This document shows positions 16,912-26,328 of a stretch of 64,000 bases of DNA, piece after piece. The first letter of the stretch is position 1, and each line of letters opens with the position of its first letter. Origin of the DNA: Hyphomicrobiales bacterium. GTDB taxonomy: Bacteria > Pseudomonadota > Alphaproteobacteria > Rhizobiales > Xanthobacteraceae. The notes beneath the pieces are model-generated. The model was given only the letters and a program-made list of their open reading frames with translations. It was not told where the DNA came from and made no database searches. The position numbers were made by a program, and so were the translations under genes. The DNA is taken from the NCBI GenBank assembly GCA_016185205.1, contig JACPOA010000011.1:1-64000 (forward strand), written 5' to 3'.

Positions 16912-17202
16912 ATGTCCAAACGGTTCTGGCCGCGGTCGGTTGCCGCAAATTGGCGTCCGGCTTTATGGCGATATCGACTACCTGCCGTCCTAGCGGCATG
17001 CGCGCTGCTGGCCCAAGGCTGTGCGGCAAGCCCGCCACGGCCATTCCAAGGCGCCGACGCTTCCAACCCGAACGCTCGCGTACCGCCGACAGCTTATCGC
17101 CCGGCACTCGGCACCTATTCCAGTCAGCGGCCGGTCGAGCCGGCGCCCTGGCGCGAGCGCAACGATCGCGTCGCCCCGGAACCGAAGAAGGACGGGCCAT
17201 GA
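16912..17202 (+). CDS. Small putative lipoprotein
   Basis: 96 residues. A basic N-region, hydrophobic LPAVLAACALLAQGC with a lipobox-like LAQGC, then a Pro/Arg-rich tail (RVPPTAYRPALGTYSSQRPVEPAPWRERNDR). GGGAGCATC precedes the ATG. The stop overlaps the TolC start by 4 bp (ATGA), which supports real translation and coupling. Function unknown. Confidence 0.55.
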   Translation: MSKRFWPRSVAANWRPALWRYRLPAVLAACALLAQGCAASPPRPFQGADASNPNARVPPTAYRPALGTYSSQRPVEPAPWRERNDRVAPEPKKDGP

Positions 17203-18632
17203 TGCGGACCGTATCCATGTCGCGGATCATCGCCGCCGTCGGCGGCACCTTGCTGCTGTCGGCTTGCAAGACCTTTTCGCCGGACGGCGGAATGAGCGTG
17301 CCGGCTGGCATTGCCGCCGACGAACTCAGAAAGGACGTGATCGCGGTGCGCACCGAGCAGGATGCGGCCGTCGCGCGCGCGAAGGTCGATCATCTGCTCA
17401 AGCGGCCTTTGACCGCCGACGCGGCCGTGCAGATCGCGCTGCTCAACAACCGCGGCCTGCAAGCGGCGTATAACGAGTTGGCCTTGGCCGAAGCCCGCAT
17501 GGTGGAGGGAAGCCTTCCGCCGAACCCCAACTTCTTGCTCAGCCGGACCTCGACGCCGGCCGAACTCGACATCGAGCGCCAGATCGTGGTCAACATCCTG
17601 TTGCTCGCAACCTTGCCGGTGCGGACGGAAATCGCGGCGGATCGGTTCCGCCAAGCACAGTTGCGCGCGGCGGAGGAGACGTTGCGCGTCGCGGCGGAAA
17701 CCCGGCGAAACTACTACCGCGCGGTGGCGGGGCGCGAGCTTGTCGGCTTCCTCACGCAGGCGCAAAGCGCGGCGAATATGGCGACCGAGTTTGCGGTACG
17801 TCTCGGCGAGACCGGCGCGATGAATAAGCTCGACCAGGCGCGCGAGCAGGTGTTCTACGCGGAACTTACTGGGCAGCTCGCCGCCGCACGGCAGCGCGCG
17901 ACCAGCGACCGGGAGGCACTGGTCCGCTCGCTCGGGCTCTGGGGCGCGGACCTGCAGTTCAAGCTGCCGAGCGCGCTGCCGGCGCTGCCCCCCGGGGCAA
18001 AGATGTTGCCCGGGGTCGAGCGGGAAGCGATCCGCAAGCGGGTCGATCTGCAGGTGGCGCGCATCGAATTGGATGCGCTCGCCAAATCCTACGGGCTGAC
18101 GCAGGCGACCCGATTCATCAATCTTTTGGACGTTGCAGGAGTTTCCCATACCCACCGCGAGGCGGAAGGTTCGAAGGTCAGCGGCAGCGGGGTCGCGGTC
18201 GAGTTCCAAGTTCCGATTTTCGACGGCGGCGAGGTGCGCGTTCGGCAGGCGGAGAGCACCTACATGGAGGCGGTCAACCGCCTCGCCGAGAGGGCGGTGA
18301 ACGTGCGGTCCGAGGCCCGCAACGCGTATCGCGTCTACCGCTCGGCCTACGACATCGCCAGCCATTACCGGCGCGAGGTCCTGCCGCTGCGTAAGATCAT
18401 CTCCGACGAAACCCTGCTCCGTTACAACGCGATGCAGATCGACGTTTTCTCGCTGCTCGCGGAAGCGCGTCAGCGCATCGCGGCCATCACGGCAGCCATC
18501 GAGGCGCAGCGGGATTTCTGGCTGGCGACCACGGACCTCAGCGTCGCCGTGGCCGGCGGCGGCGTGTCCGGCGGCAGAAGCGAAGGTCCGAAAGCCGAGG
18601 CCTCGCCTGCTGGCGGAGTTGGCGCGAACTGA
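17199..18632 (+). CDS. TolC-family outer-membrane efflux lipoprotein
   Basis: 477 residues from the ATG at 17199; the track start 16899 is in the upstream gene. Lipobox LLLSAC (Cys 23), then two TolC repeats: LTADAAVQIALLNNRGLQAAYNELALAEARMVEGSLPPNP and the second coiled half ending with VFSLLAEARQRIAAITAAIEAQRDFWLATTDLS. It should form the outer-membrane channel of a tripartite pump. No RND or membrane-fusion gene is adjacent, so it may serve a pump encoded elsewhere or act with the copper oxidase cluster. Confidence 0.85.
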   Translation: MMRTVSMSRIIAAVGGTLLLSACKTFSPDGGMSVPAGIAADELRKDVIAVRTEQDAAVARAKVDHLLKRPLTADAAVQIALLNNRGLQAAYNELALAEARMVEGSLPPNPNFLLSRTSTPAELDIERQIVVNILLLATLPVRTEIAADRFRQAQLRAAEETLRVAAETRRNYYRAVAGRELVGFLTQAQSAANMATEFAVRLGETGAMNKLDQAREQVFYAELTGQLAAARQRATSDREALVRSLGLWGADLQFKLPSALPALPPGAKMLPGVEREAIRKRVDLQVARIELDALAKSYGLTQATRFINLLDVAGVSHTHREAEGSKVSGSGVAVEFQVPIFDGGEVRVRQAESTYMEAVNRLAERAVNVRSEARNAYRVYRSAYDIASHYRREVLPLRKIISDETLLRYNAMQIDVFSLLAEARQRIAAITAAIEAQRDFWLATTDLSVAVAGGGVSGGRSEGPKAEASPAGGVGAN

Positions 18633-18651
18633 GACCGAAAAGGAGAAGCCC

Positions 18652-20043
18652 ATGCTCTCACGAAGAGGATTTCTCGGAACCGCAGCCGTACTCGCCGGCG
18701 CCAGCGCGGTCAGCGGACGCGTCCAGGCGGCGAGCATTCCCGAGGCGCCGACCACGACGACCAACACCATGCAACCGCCGCTTTTTCCGTCAAGCGGCCC
18801 CGACTACCAGCCCGTCGTCACGCTTAACGGCTGGACGCTGCCGTGGCGGATGAACGGCGACTGGAAGGAGTTCCATCTGGTCGCCGAGCCGGTAGTGCGC
18901 GAGATGGCGCCCGGCATGAAGGCTCATCTTTGGGGCTACAACGGCCAGTCGCCGGGCCCGACCATTGAGGCGGTCGAGGGCGACAAGGTTCGCATCTACG
19001 TCACCAACAAACTGCCCGAGCATACGTCCATCCATTGGCACGGCATGTTGCTGCCGAGCGGCATGGATGGCGTCGGCGGCCTCACCCAGCCGCAAATCAA
19101 GCCGGGCAAGACCTTCGTCTACGAGTTCGAGCTCAAGAAGAGCGGCAGCTTCATGTACCACCCGCACGCCGACGAGATGGTGCAGATGGCGATGGGCATG
19201 ATGGGCTCCTTCGTGATTCACCCGCGCGATCCGAAGTTCATGCGGGTCGACCGCGACTTCGTGTTCCTGCTCAGCACCTATGACATGGATCCCGGCACAT
19301 ACGTACCCAAGGTCACCGAGATGACCAACTTCAGCATGTGGACCTTCAACACGAGGGTCTTCCCCGGTATCGACCACTTGGTGGTGCGCAAGAACGACCG
19401 CGTGCGGGTCCGGATCGGCAACCTGAGCATGACCAACCACCCGATCCATATGCATGGCTACGATTTCAAGGTGACGTGCACCGACGGCGGTTGGGTGCCG
19501 GAGAGCGCACGCTGGCCCGAGACCACCATCGACATGCCTATCGGATCCATCCGTGCCTATGAGTTCGACGCGATCTACCCAGGCGACTGGGCGATGCATT
19601 GTCACAAATCGCACCACACCATGAATGCCATGGGGCATGACGTGAAGACTTTCATCGGCGTGCAGAAGCGCGATCTGGCCAAGGCGATCCGCAAGATCGT
19701 GCCCGACTACATGCCGATGGGCTCGGCCGGCATGGCCGACATGGGCGAGATGGAAATGCCGCTCCCCGACAACACGCTGCCGATGATGACCGGCTTCGGT
19801 CAGTTCGGCCCGATCGAGATGGGCGGCATGTTCACGGTGGTGAAGGTCCGCGAAGGAATCGCCGCCAACGATTACAGAGACCCAGGCTGGTACAGCCATC
19901 CGCCGGGCACCGTTGCTTACGAGGTGAGTACGCCAGCCACTGGCGAGCCACCGCGCCAGCAAGGCAAAGCGCCGAACCGCCCAGCGGTCGAAGTCGATGT
20001 GGTCAAGCCGAGAATGAAGGGGGGCCACACCGGGCAACATTGA
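18652..20043 (+). CDS. Periplasmic multicopper oxidase
   Basis: 463 residues from the ATG at 18652 (AAGGAG upstream). The twin-arginine signal SRRGFLGTAAVLAGASAV directs folded export. Copper-ligand blocks in order: SIHWHGMLLPSG, MYHPHADEM, NHPIHMHGYDF, and AMHCHKSHHTMNAMGH, which supplies type 1, 2 and 3 sites. The C-terminal Met-rich region (MPMGSAGMADMGEMEMPLPDNTLPMM) resembles Cu(I)-oxidising CopA/CueO-type enzymes. Likely detoxifies Cu(I) with electrons passed to oxygen. A fragment of a second copy lies at 20831..21119. Confidence 0.92.
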   Translation: MLSRRGFLGTAAVLAGASAVSGRVQAASIPEAPTTTTNTMQPPLFPSSGPDYQPVVTLNGWTLPWRMNGDWKEFHLVAEPVVREMAPGMKAHLWGYNGQSPGPTIEAVEGDKVRIYVTNKLPEHTSIHWHGMLLPSGMDGVGGLTQPQIKPGKTFVYEFELKKSGSFMYHPHADEMVQMAMGMMGSFVIHPRDPKFMRVDRDFVFLLSTYDMDPGTYVPKVTEMTNFSMWTFNTRVFPGIDHLVVRKNDRVRVRIGNLSMTNHPIHMHGYDFKVTCTDGGWVPESARWPETTIDMPIGSIRAYEFDAIYPGDWAMHCHKSHHTMNAMGHDVKTFIGVQKRDLAKAIRKIVPDYMPMGSAGMADMGEMEMPLPDNTLPMMTGFGQFGPIEMGGMFTVVKVREGIAANDYRDPGWYSHPPGTVAYEVSTPATGEPPRQQGKAPNRPAVEVDVVKPRMKGGHTGQH

Positions 20044-20158
20044 TGCGCACCAAACAAGCGAGAACGATGGCGGGCGGGTCGGGGGGCTCGGTCGCGGGTA
20101 TCGAGAAATTCATTGTTCTCAGATCCCGCAGACGGGCGCGCACAATTTGGAGAACCCC

Positions 20159-20731
20159 ATGAAGTTTCCGACCTGTTTTCTCTCAGGCCTAGTGGCCGCT
20201 GTCATGGCCGCGGTCGTGGCCGCGGTCGTTTATGTATACAGCGGTACTTTCAATGTCGCTGCAGTGGCGCCACATACGGCGCTGGAGTTCTGGGTATTAA
20301 ACGCCGCACTGGAGAGGTCGGTAAAGGTGCGAGCTCAAACCATCACACCGCCGCCGGTGCCGCCCAGTCAGAAGATCGGCGAAGCTTTTCGAACATTCAA
20401 TGAGATGTGCGTGCAATGCCACAGTGCACCGGGAAAAGAGCCCACCATGGTCGGCAAGGGCCTCAATCCGCCTCCTCCAAAGCTGAGCGATGCAGCGCAA
20501 CGTTGGAGTCGGGCCGAGCTGTTCTGGATTGTGAAAAACGGAATCAAAATGACCGGAATGCCGGCGTTCGGTCCAACGCATTCCGACGAAGAGCTCTGGC
20601 TGGTGGTAGCTTTCCTACAGCGACTTCCGAACATCAGCCCCGAAGAGTTTAAAGAGATGGCCGATAAATTTGACTCTAAACCCGGCAGTGGCATGGACAT
20701 GAAAGGGATGTCTCCGGGCCATAAGATGTGA
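20159..20731 (+). CDS. Membrane-anchored mono-haem cytochrome c
   Basis: 190 residues from the ATG at 20159 (GGAG upstream). An uncleaved N-terminal helix (LVAAVMAAVVAAVVYVY) anchors it to the inner membrane. Haem site CVQCH (84-88) and the distal Met in KMTGMPAFGPTHSDEELW place it in the class I cytochrome c family. It could donate or accept electrons for the multicopper oxidase. The end is Met/Lys-rich (MDMKGMSPGHKM). Confidence 0.88.
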   Translation: MKFPTCFLSGLVAAVMAAVVAAVVYVYSGTFNVAAVAPHTALEFWVLNAALERSVKVRAQTITPPPVPPSQKIGEAFRTFNEMCVQCHSAPGKEPTMVGKGLNPPPPKLSDAAQRWSRAELFWIVKNGIKMTGMPAFGPTHSDEELWLVVAFLQRLPNISPEEFKEMADKFDSKPGSGMDMKGMSPGHKM

Positions 20732-20734
20732 GTT

Positions 20735-21119
20735 TCAAAGAAATGGCGGAGAAATTCGGGGAACCGCGGCAAGGCGAACAGCCGCAGCACGGCCACAAGC
20801 ATATTGAGAGTCCGACAGCAGGAGAAAAACATGGAAATGCCAATGCCTAACAACACGCTGATGATGACCGGCGCCGGCCAGTTCAGACCGCTCGAGATGG
20901 GCGGCATGTTCACTGTGGTCAAAGCTCGAGAAGGGCTTGCCGCCGGCGATTACAAAGACCCCGGTTGGTACAGGCACATCCGAAGGTACCGTCGCGTATG
21001 AATACGCGGGTCCAGTGTCCGATGCCGCGCGCCAAAAGCGCGATGTCGAAACAACCAAACCGGCCATCGAAATGAATGTGGTCAAGCCGGATAAAGGCGG
21101 CCATTCCGGACGACATTGA
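20735..21119 (+). pseudogene. Fused fragments of a second cytochrome c and multicopper oxidase
   Basis: Right after the cytochrome stop the DNA reads FKEMAEKFGEPRQGEQPQHGHKH, matching its tail FKEMADKF. At 20831 it then reads MEMPMPNNTLMMTGAGQFRPLEMGGMFTVVKAREGLAAGDYKDPGWY, matching the oxidase C-terminus. A frameshift follows, then GTVAYEYAGP..AIEMNVVKPDKGGHSGRH continues the same match to its very end. So a second cytochrome/oxidase pair once stood here and was deleted and frameshifted. Confidence 0.8.
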
Positions 21120-21159
21120 ACGCAACGACACCGTCAACCTCAATCAAAGGAGAATGGAA

Positions 21160-21639
21160 ATGAAGATGCTGCGTCTCGGAATATTATCCTTGCCAATGCT
21201 GTTCGCTTCAGGCCTGGCCTTCGCGGCCGCTGGGGCGCCCGGGCATGGCCACGAGACATTCTCGGCCGGCGAGCCCGGCAATCCCAAGAAGCCGGCGCGG
21301 GTCGTGCAGATCACGATGCGCGAAGGCGATGGCAAGATGATGTATATCCCCGAAAAAGTTGAGGTGCGGAAGGGCGAGCAGATCAAATTCGTTATCCGCA
21401 ACAACGGCGAGTTGGAGCATGAATTCGTCCTCGCGACCACCGAGGAAAACCTCAAACACGCCGAGCAAATGAAGAAGAACCCGGAGATGGAACACGACGA
21501 TCCGAACGCCAAACGACTTGCGCCAAAGCAAGTCGACGAAATCGTCTGGAAGTTCACCAAGGCGGGCACCTTCGAGTTCGGCTGCCTTATCCCCGGACAC
21601 CGTGAGGCCGGCATGACCGGCAAAGTGGTCGTGAAATAA
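21160..21639 (+). CDS. Periplasmic cupredoxin (plastocyanin-like)
   Basis: 159 residues from the ATG at 21160 (GGAG 7 bases upstream). Signal peptide MLRLGILSLPMLFASGLAFAAA. The cupredoxin fold shows as YIPEKVEVRKGEQIKFVIRNNGELEHEF (first His ligand) and the C-terminal loop GCLIPGHREAGM giving Cys-x4-His-x4-Met, so all four type 1 copper ligands are present. An extended helical insert (ENLKHAEQMKKNPEMEHDDPN) lies between. Likely shuttles copper or electrons in the periplasm. Confidence 0.9.
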   Translation: MKMLRLGILSLPMLFASGLAFAAAGAPGHGHETFSAGEPGNPKKPARVVQITMREGDGKMMYIPEKVEVRKGEQIKFVIRNNGELEHEFVLATTEENLKHAEQMKKNPEMEHDDPNAKRLAPKQVDEIVWKFTKAGTFEFGCLIPGHREAGMTGKVVVK

Positions 21640-21666
21640 CGCTGCAATGTCACAAGGAGAAAAGCG

Positions 21667-21966
21667 ATGCTCAACAAAACTCTGATCGCGGCCGCCGCGA
21701 TTGCGCTCGCTCTCGCATGGCCGTACGCCGCCAGCGCGCAGGCTCTGATCGACGGTCAAGTCACCAAAGTCGATGAATCGGCCGGCAAGATCACCCTCAA
21801 ACACGGGCCGATCAAAAAGTTCGACATGGACGAAGGCATGACCATGGTGTTTCGCGCGGCCGACCCGGCGATGCTCAAAGCGGTCAAAGCCGGCGACAAG
21901 GTGCAATTCGATGCTGATAAGGTCAACGGCCAGTTCACCGTGACGAAGATACAAAAAGTGAAGTGA
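21667..21966 (+). CDS. CusF-like periplasmic copper-binding protein
   Basis: 99 residues; signal peptide to SAQA, then the CusF beta-barrel DGQVTKVDESAGKITLKHGPIKKFDMDEGMTMVFRAADPAMLKAVKAGDKVQFDADKVNGQFTVTKIQKV. The Met pair in GMTMVF is kept and H44 is available; the Cu-capping Trp of E. coli CusF (MTMRF/W) is not obvious. AAGGAG precedes the ATG. A typical Cu(I) chaperone at the end of the copper cluster, 27 bp after the cupredoxin. Confidence 0.88.
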   Translation: MLNKTLIAAAAIALALAWPYAASAQALIDGQVTKVDESAGKITLKHGPIKKFDMDEGMTMVFRAADPAMLKAVKAGDKVQFDADKVNGQFTVTKIQKVK

Positions 21967-22076
21967 TCTTATCGTAAGTCACCCGCCACTGCATGCTTGT
22001 CAGTCAAGGTATGGCGTGCAGTGGCGCGCTATTATTGCTATGCATTCTTGCGAATGCTTTCGCAACGGGGCCCTGA

Positions 22077-24524
22077 TTGCGCGAAAAGGAACTCCGCATA
22101 GCGCTTGTCTGTTTCGGCGGCGTCTCGCTCGCGGTCTACATGCATGGGATCACCAAGGAGGTCCTCAAGCTGGCGCGCGCGTCGAGCGCCCTTCATGCCA
22201 TCACCAATCGGGCCAAGCGGTCGGCCGCAACATTTTTCGACACGCGCGACCGTTCCGATCCCGAATACGACACCGAAACGATCTATTTCGATCTTCTGCG
22301 CGACATCGGTCGAACGGTTGAGCTGCGGGTCGTCGTCGATATCGTCGCGGGAGCCTCTGCGGGCGGAATCAATGGGGTTATGCTGGCCCGGGCGTTAAGT
22401 CACAACCTGTCCATGGGCCGGCTGCGCGACCTCTGGCTTGAGAATGCCGATGTCACTGAACTCCTCGCACCGGAAGCGAGAGCGCGCAGATGGAGCAAAT
22501 GGTTTCTTCGACCGTTCTTTTGGGCGGTAGGCCCGAAATTCGTCGGCGATCCCGAGGTGCGCTCCAAGCTGTCGCTATTCATACGATCTCGCTGGTTCCA
22601 GCCTCCGCTTGACGGGCTGAAGATGGCCGCATTGATGTATGACGCGGTCAACGCGATGGGAGCGCAACGCGAATTGGCGTCGTCGCTGCTTCCGTCAGGT
22701 CAGGGGCTCGATTTGTTCGTGACAGTGACGGATTTCTATGGCTCCCAGCAACTGATGCAGATTCACGATCCGCCCATAATCCACGAACGAGAGCACCGTC
22801 ATGTGCTGCATTTCAAATATCGCCGCAGCACTAGCGGAGCCGTCGACAGTGATTTCGACCTGGAAAATGCACCGGCGCTGGCGTTTGCCGCGCGCGCGAC
22901 GTCGTCCATTCCTGGGGCTTTCCCGCCGGCGCGGATCCTGGAGATGGACCAGCTTGTCGAAGAGCGAGCGGCCGACTGGCCGCGTCGCACGGAGTTCATG
23001 GCGCGAAATTTCGAGCAGTACGCCAAGTTGAATGTCGACGTGGCTTCCGTTCCGTTCATTGACGGAAGCGTGTTAAACAGCCGGCCATTCCGGGAGGCAA
23101 TCACCGCGATCCGCGACCGCCCCGCCTATCGCGAGGTGGATCGCCGGTTGGTTTACATCGATCCGAATCCGGCGCCAGCCGGCTCACCCGCGCATCACGG
23201 CATGCCAGGCTTCTTCGCGACGCTGAAAGGCGCGCTGTCGGACATTCCATTGGCCGAACCTCTGACGGACGAGCTCAATTGGATTGCCCGCTTCAACGCG
23301 CGGGCGCGCCGGCTCAAAGCCATCGTCGAAAGTGCGCGCCCTCATATCAACCGCCTGGTTGCCGAGGTGATTGCCACTGACCGCGACGAACGGGTCAGCG
23401 AAGATCGCATCCGAAGCTGGCGCGAGCGAGCCAATAGTAAGGCTGCCCGCGATGCAGGCTATGCGTACGAAGCCTATGTCCGTCTCAAACTCGCCTCGGC
23501 GCTTAGCTTCGTCAGCAAACTAATCATGGACATCCGTGGCGTGCGGCCGGGATCTCCGTTCGCCCACGCCATCGCGGAAGTCGTCGATGCCTGGGCCGTC
23601 CAGGCCGGAGTGACATACGAGCCGACAGATAGCCGATCGCTGCACGCGGAAACTGCGACAGATTCTGAATTTGCATCGAAATGGGTGGCATTTCTGCTGA
23701 CGTTTGACGTCGACTATCGCAAGCGACGGCTGCATTTTCTTATTGAAGGTCAGAACCGGCTTTATCAACTGCTGGGTTCAAGAGGGTTCGAAGATCTTGA
23801 TGCCGTTGCCGTCGATCGGCTCAAACGCAAGTTTTACGAGGCTATAGAGACGTTGGAACGACGGGATGCGGTTGCGTCGCTCAATGCGATAACCGGGGAC
23901 ATGGTCGAAGATATCTTTCGGTCGGCACCCTCCCCTAGCGAGTTTAGGCAGATCGCGAAATACGCTCAGTCCTTCGTTGCGCGGCACAAAGATCAGCTCG
24001 ATCTGCTCATCGAGCAGCTTGGCCTGGATATCGACCTCAAGACCAGCACACGAGACATCGACGCTCTTCTTTCGGAAACCGAGGGGTGGCCGCCCGGCGG
24101 GCTGCACGAGGTCCTCGTGAATTATCTCGGGTTTCCGTTCTGGGACGTACTGACGTTTCCGGTCTTACGATGGCGAGAGGCCGGTGAGTTCAATGAAATC
24201 CGCATCGACCGGATCAGCGCACAGGATGCCACCGGAATCGAACGGCTTGGAGCTTTCCGCCTGAAGGGCACCACGTTCAATCAGTTTGCGGCGTTTTTGT
24301 CGCGCGCGTTTCGCGAAAACGACTATCTGTTAGGTCGGCTGCATGCAGTCGATCGTCTGATCGATATTGTCTGCGACGCAGCCAGCCCAGACTCCCTGAG
24401 CCAAGTTGCGGTGGCGGCGCTGAAGAAGAATGCCATCATTCGGATTCTAGATGCAGAGGAACCGCATCTATCGACGTGCAAGCACATGATCGCGGAGCTT
24501 CGCGCCACAGTCGATGCCGGTTAG
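22077..24524 (+). CDS. Patatin-like phospholipase, long form
   Basis: 815 residues with a TTG start: an in-frame TGA directly precedes it, and starting later would remove the oxyanion-hole block FGGVSLAVYMHG. Nucleophile elbow GASAGGINGV (Ser about 94) and the catalytic Asp in FIDGSVLNSRPF (about 325) form the Ser-Asp dyad. The length and a long helical C-terminal half match the patatin-related (TIGR03607-type) bacterial lipases. No signal peptide. Substrate is likely membrane phospholipid; no immunity or effector-export gene is adjacent. Confidence 0.85.
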   Translation: MREKELRIALVCFGGVSLAVYMHGITKEVLKLARASSALHAITNRAKRSAATFFDTRDRSDPEYDTETIYFDLLRDIGRTVELRVVVDIVAGASAGGINGVMLARALSHNLSMGRLRDLWLENADVTELLAPEARARRWSKWFLRPFFWAVGPKFVGDPEVRSKLSLFIRSRWFQPPLDGLKMAALMYDAVNAMGAQRELASSLLPSGQGLDLFVTVTDFYGSQQLMQIHDPPIIHEREHRHVLHFKYRRSTSGAVDSDFDLENAPALAFAARATSSIPGAFPPARILEMDQLVEERAADWPRRTEFMARNFEQYAKLNVDVASVPFIDGSVLNSRPFREAITAIRDRPAYREVDRRLVYIDPNPAPAGSPAHHGMPGFFATLKGALSDIPLAEPLTDELNWIARFNARARRLKAIVESARPHINRLVAEVIATDRDERVSEDRIRSWRERANSKAARDAGYAYEAYVRLKLASALSFVSKLIMDIRGVRPGSPFAHAIAEVVDAWAVQAGVTYEPTDSRSLHAETATDSEFASKWVAFLLTFDVDYRKRRLHFLIEGQNRLYQLLGSRGFEDLDAVAVDRLKRKFYEAIETLERRDAVASLNAITGDMVEDIFRSAPSPSEFRQIAKYAQSFVARHKDQLDLLIEQLGLDIDLKTSTRDIDALLSETEGWPPGGLHEVLVNYLGFPFWDVLTFPVLRWREAGEFNEIRIDRISAQDATGIERLGAFRLKGTTFNQFAAFLSRAFRENDYLLGRLHAVDRLIDIVCDAASPDSLSQVAVAALKKNAIIRILDAEEPHLSTCKHMIAELRATVDAG

Positions 24525-24937
24525 TGGCCTAATTTCTTAAGAGCCGGGAGCCTGGCTCGATCATTTTCTCCCAGAACACCGAATGATTGCGCGGCGCTTC
24601 GATCTTTACACAACCGCGGATGTGCTTTGACAAGCACGCTAAGACTGGCAACGCCCGGTGGTTCGATGACGAAAGAGTCCTCGCCCATGATGCGGCTAAG
24701 AGAACGGATCTACGGCGCTACCCGCGTTCCAAGGTGCAGAGGCCGTTTTCGTGAGGTTGCAAATTCGTCGCGTTTTCTCGCGGCAAATCGCGAGTGAGAG
24801 CCGTTCGCGAAGAGACGGTGGCGGAGGGAGCGCTATTCGAACTGAGCGTACGGATGCCCATAAAGAATCTTTGTTGGAGAAAATTTGGAGATTTCGAGCG
24901 AGGTAGCCTCAAGAACTCAATAAGACCTTGAAATCAT
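24525..24937. other. Gene-free stretch before the island
   Basis: About 410 bases between the lipase stop and attL. It holds a weak hairpin (GAGCC..GGCTC, followed by ATTTTC) just past the lipase stop, possibly its terminator. No convincing coding frame, RNA or promoter seen. Confidence 0.5.
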
Positions 24938-24952
24938 TGGCGCTCCCTAGGG
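24938..24952. repeat. attL of the tRNA-Glu island
   Basis: TGGCGCTCCCTAGGG, identical to the last 15 bases (including CCA) of the tRNA-Glu gene read on the opposite strand. The match breaks on both sides. This is the displaced tRNA 3' end. Confidence 0.8.
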
Positions 24953-25211
24953 AAGCGCATGAATTCCACAATTTCAACGGCTTGGCCGCAGGTTTGGGCA
25001 AATCCAGGGGCATTGGCCATCAACGGCTATTTTTAGCGCTGCCCAAACCAAATTGCTTATCGATGACTCGGCCGATCATTCGTCGGCCGACGCCTCGCGC
25101 CCCCGCACCCCCGCGCGCGAGGGGCGGCGGCCTCTCACCCTCCCAGGCGGGAACGCCGCGCACGTTGCTAACGCGTAGCGGAGGCCTCCAGCGAGCGCAC
25201 AGGGGCACACC

Positions 25212-25610
25212 ATGACAACCGACCGGCCTCGTAACGCGCGCGCGCGGCTGCCGGCCGGCGCAGGCGCGGAGCTGCGGTTTATGCGCTCGGCTTGGGCGAA
25301 CTCCGGGGCGAAAGCGCGCCAGGCCTTCCTGTCGGAATTGTTGGCGCCGATCTCCGATCCGCCACGCGTAGAGGCTGCCGCCGCACCTTCCTGGTTTAAT
25401 GAATTCATAGCGGACCGATTGCAGCGCTCGCCGGGCGAGCGCGTGAGAGCGCATGAGCTACTCGACTCCTACAGAGATTGGGCGTCCGCGAAGGGCGCGC
25501 CGAAGCTTGGACCGTTACGGCTCTGTCGGTTGATGACCGCGAGCGGGTTCAAGCGGAAAAAGTCTAGCGAGATTTTTTGGTGCGACGTTCGCCTGCGGGG
25601 TGACCGATGA
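25212..25610 (+). CDS. Stand-alone Pox_D5-like winged-helix protein
   Basis: 132 residues. After a basic N-terminus, the block WFNEFIADRLQRSPGERVRAHELLDSYRDWASAKGAPKLGPLRLCRLMTASGFKRKKSSEIFWCDVRL matches the C-terminal winged helix of D5/P4-type phage and plasmid primase-helicases (ELYxxYxxWxxxxG..L..GF.kkr). The helicase part is absent, so this is a truncated relative or a free DNA-binding module acting at the nearby candidate origin. First gene inside attL. Confidence 0.6.
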   Translation: MTTDRPRNARARLPAGAGAELRFMRSAWANSGAKARQAFLSELLAPISDPPRVEAAAAPSWFNEFIADRLQRSPGERVRAHELLDSYRDWASAKGAPKLGPLRLCRLMTASGFKRKKSSEIFWCDVRLRGDR

Positions 25611-26328
25611 TGCGCGCGGATTGTTTTTTCGTTCTTTTGGATACCGGAACCCTCCCACCCTCCCAATTATTGGGAGGGTGCAGCATGCGAGATACTATTG
25701 ATTTTGGCTCGCTTGTGAAACTTCGGGAGGGTTGGGAGCGTTTTGCAACAACTGTGACTCACGCGTGCGCGCGCGTGCGCGCGCGCACATGCGCGGGGAC
25801 ATTGGTTAAACCCTCCCAACCCTCCCAATATTTAAAACAAACTATCTTATCTCTTTGCCGCTCAATGGCTTTCGAGCATGGGAGGCTTTTCAGAAATCAA
25901 TTTATAGGCCTCCCTCAGCCTCCCTCAATCTCCCGAAGCCCAAGATGGCACGCTCAAGTGCGACCGGCTTCAGAGAGTCCGCGCGACCGTGAGACCTTCT
26001 GGGAAATTCCCAGAAGGTCGATGCTGCCTCAAATCACCGTGGGCAAATTGCCCGGAGTGTCCCCGCCTCTTCGCCCGACCCTGGGGCAAATTGCCCTAGG
26101 GTTGATATCTTTATTCCCATGTCGCCGCCGAACGACAGCAATTGCTGCACGTGTGTGGCATTTGGAATTCGGCCTTCGCCTTGACTCGCGCGCTGCTCGG
26201 GCTGGAAGGGGGATAGGGGGGTCTTTTCTTTGCGACCCTCTCCCTTCGGACCGTTTGGGTAGTCCAAAAAAAACCGCCGCGAAATTTGCGGAATTTGTTT
26301 TTTTTCTCCATTGCGAGTGGTGCTGGCG
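25611..26328. other. Gene-poor stretch with iterons and hairpins; candidate origin
   Basis: Repeated CCCTCCCA words: ACCCTCCCACCCTCCCAATTATTGGGAGGGT (25649..25679, containing an 11-bp inverted repeat), its inverse GGGAGGGTTGGGAG (25725..25738), and ACCCTCCCAACCCTCCCAAT (25810..25829). An alternating purine-pyrimidine GC tract lies at about 25762..25797. Palindromes follow at 25993..26019 and 26078..26102. The ORF at 25607..26332 is open through this DNA but has no protein-like composition. Replication-origin function is inference. Confidence 0.45.
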
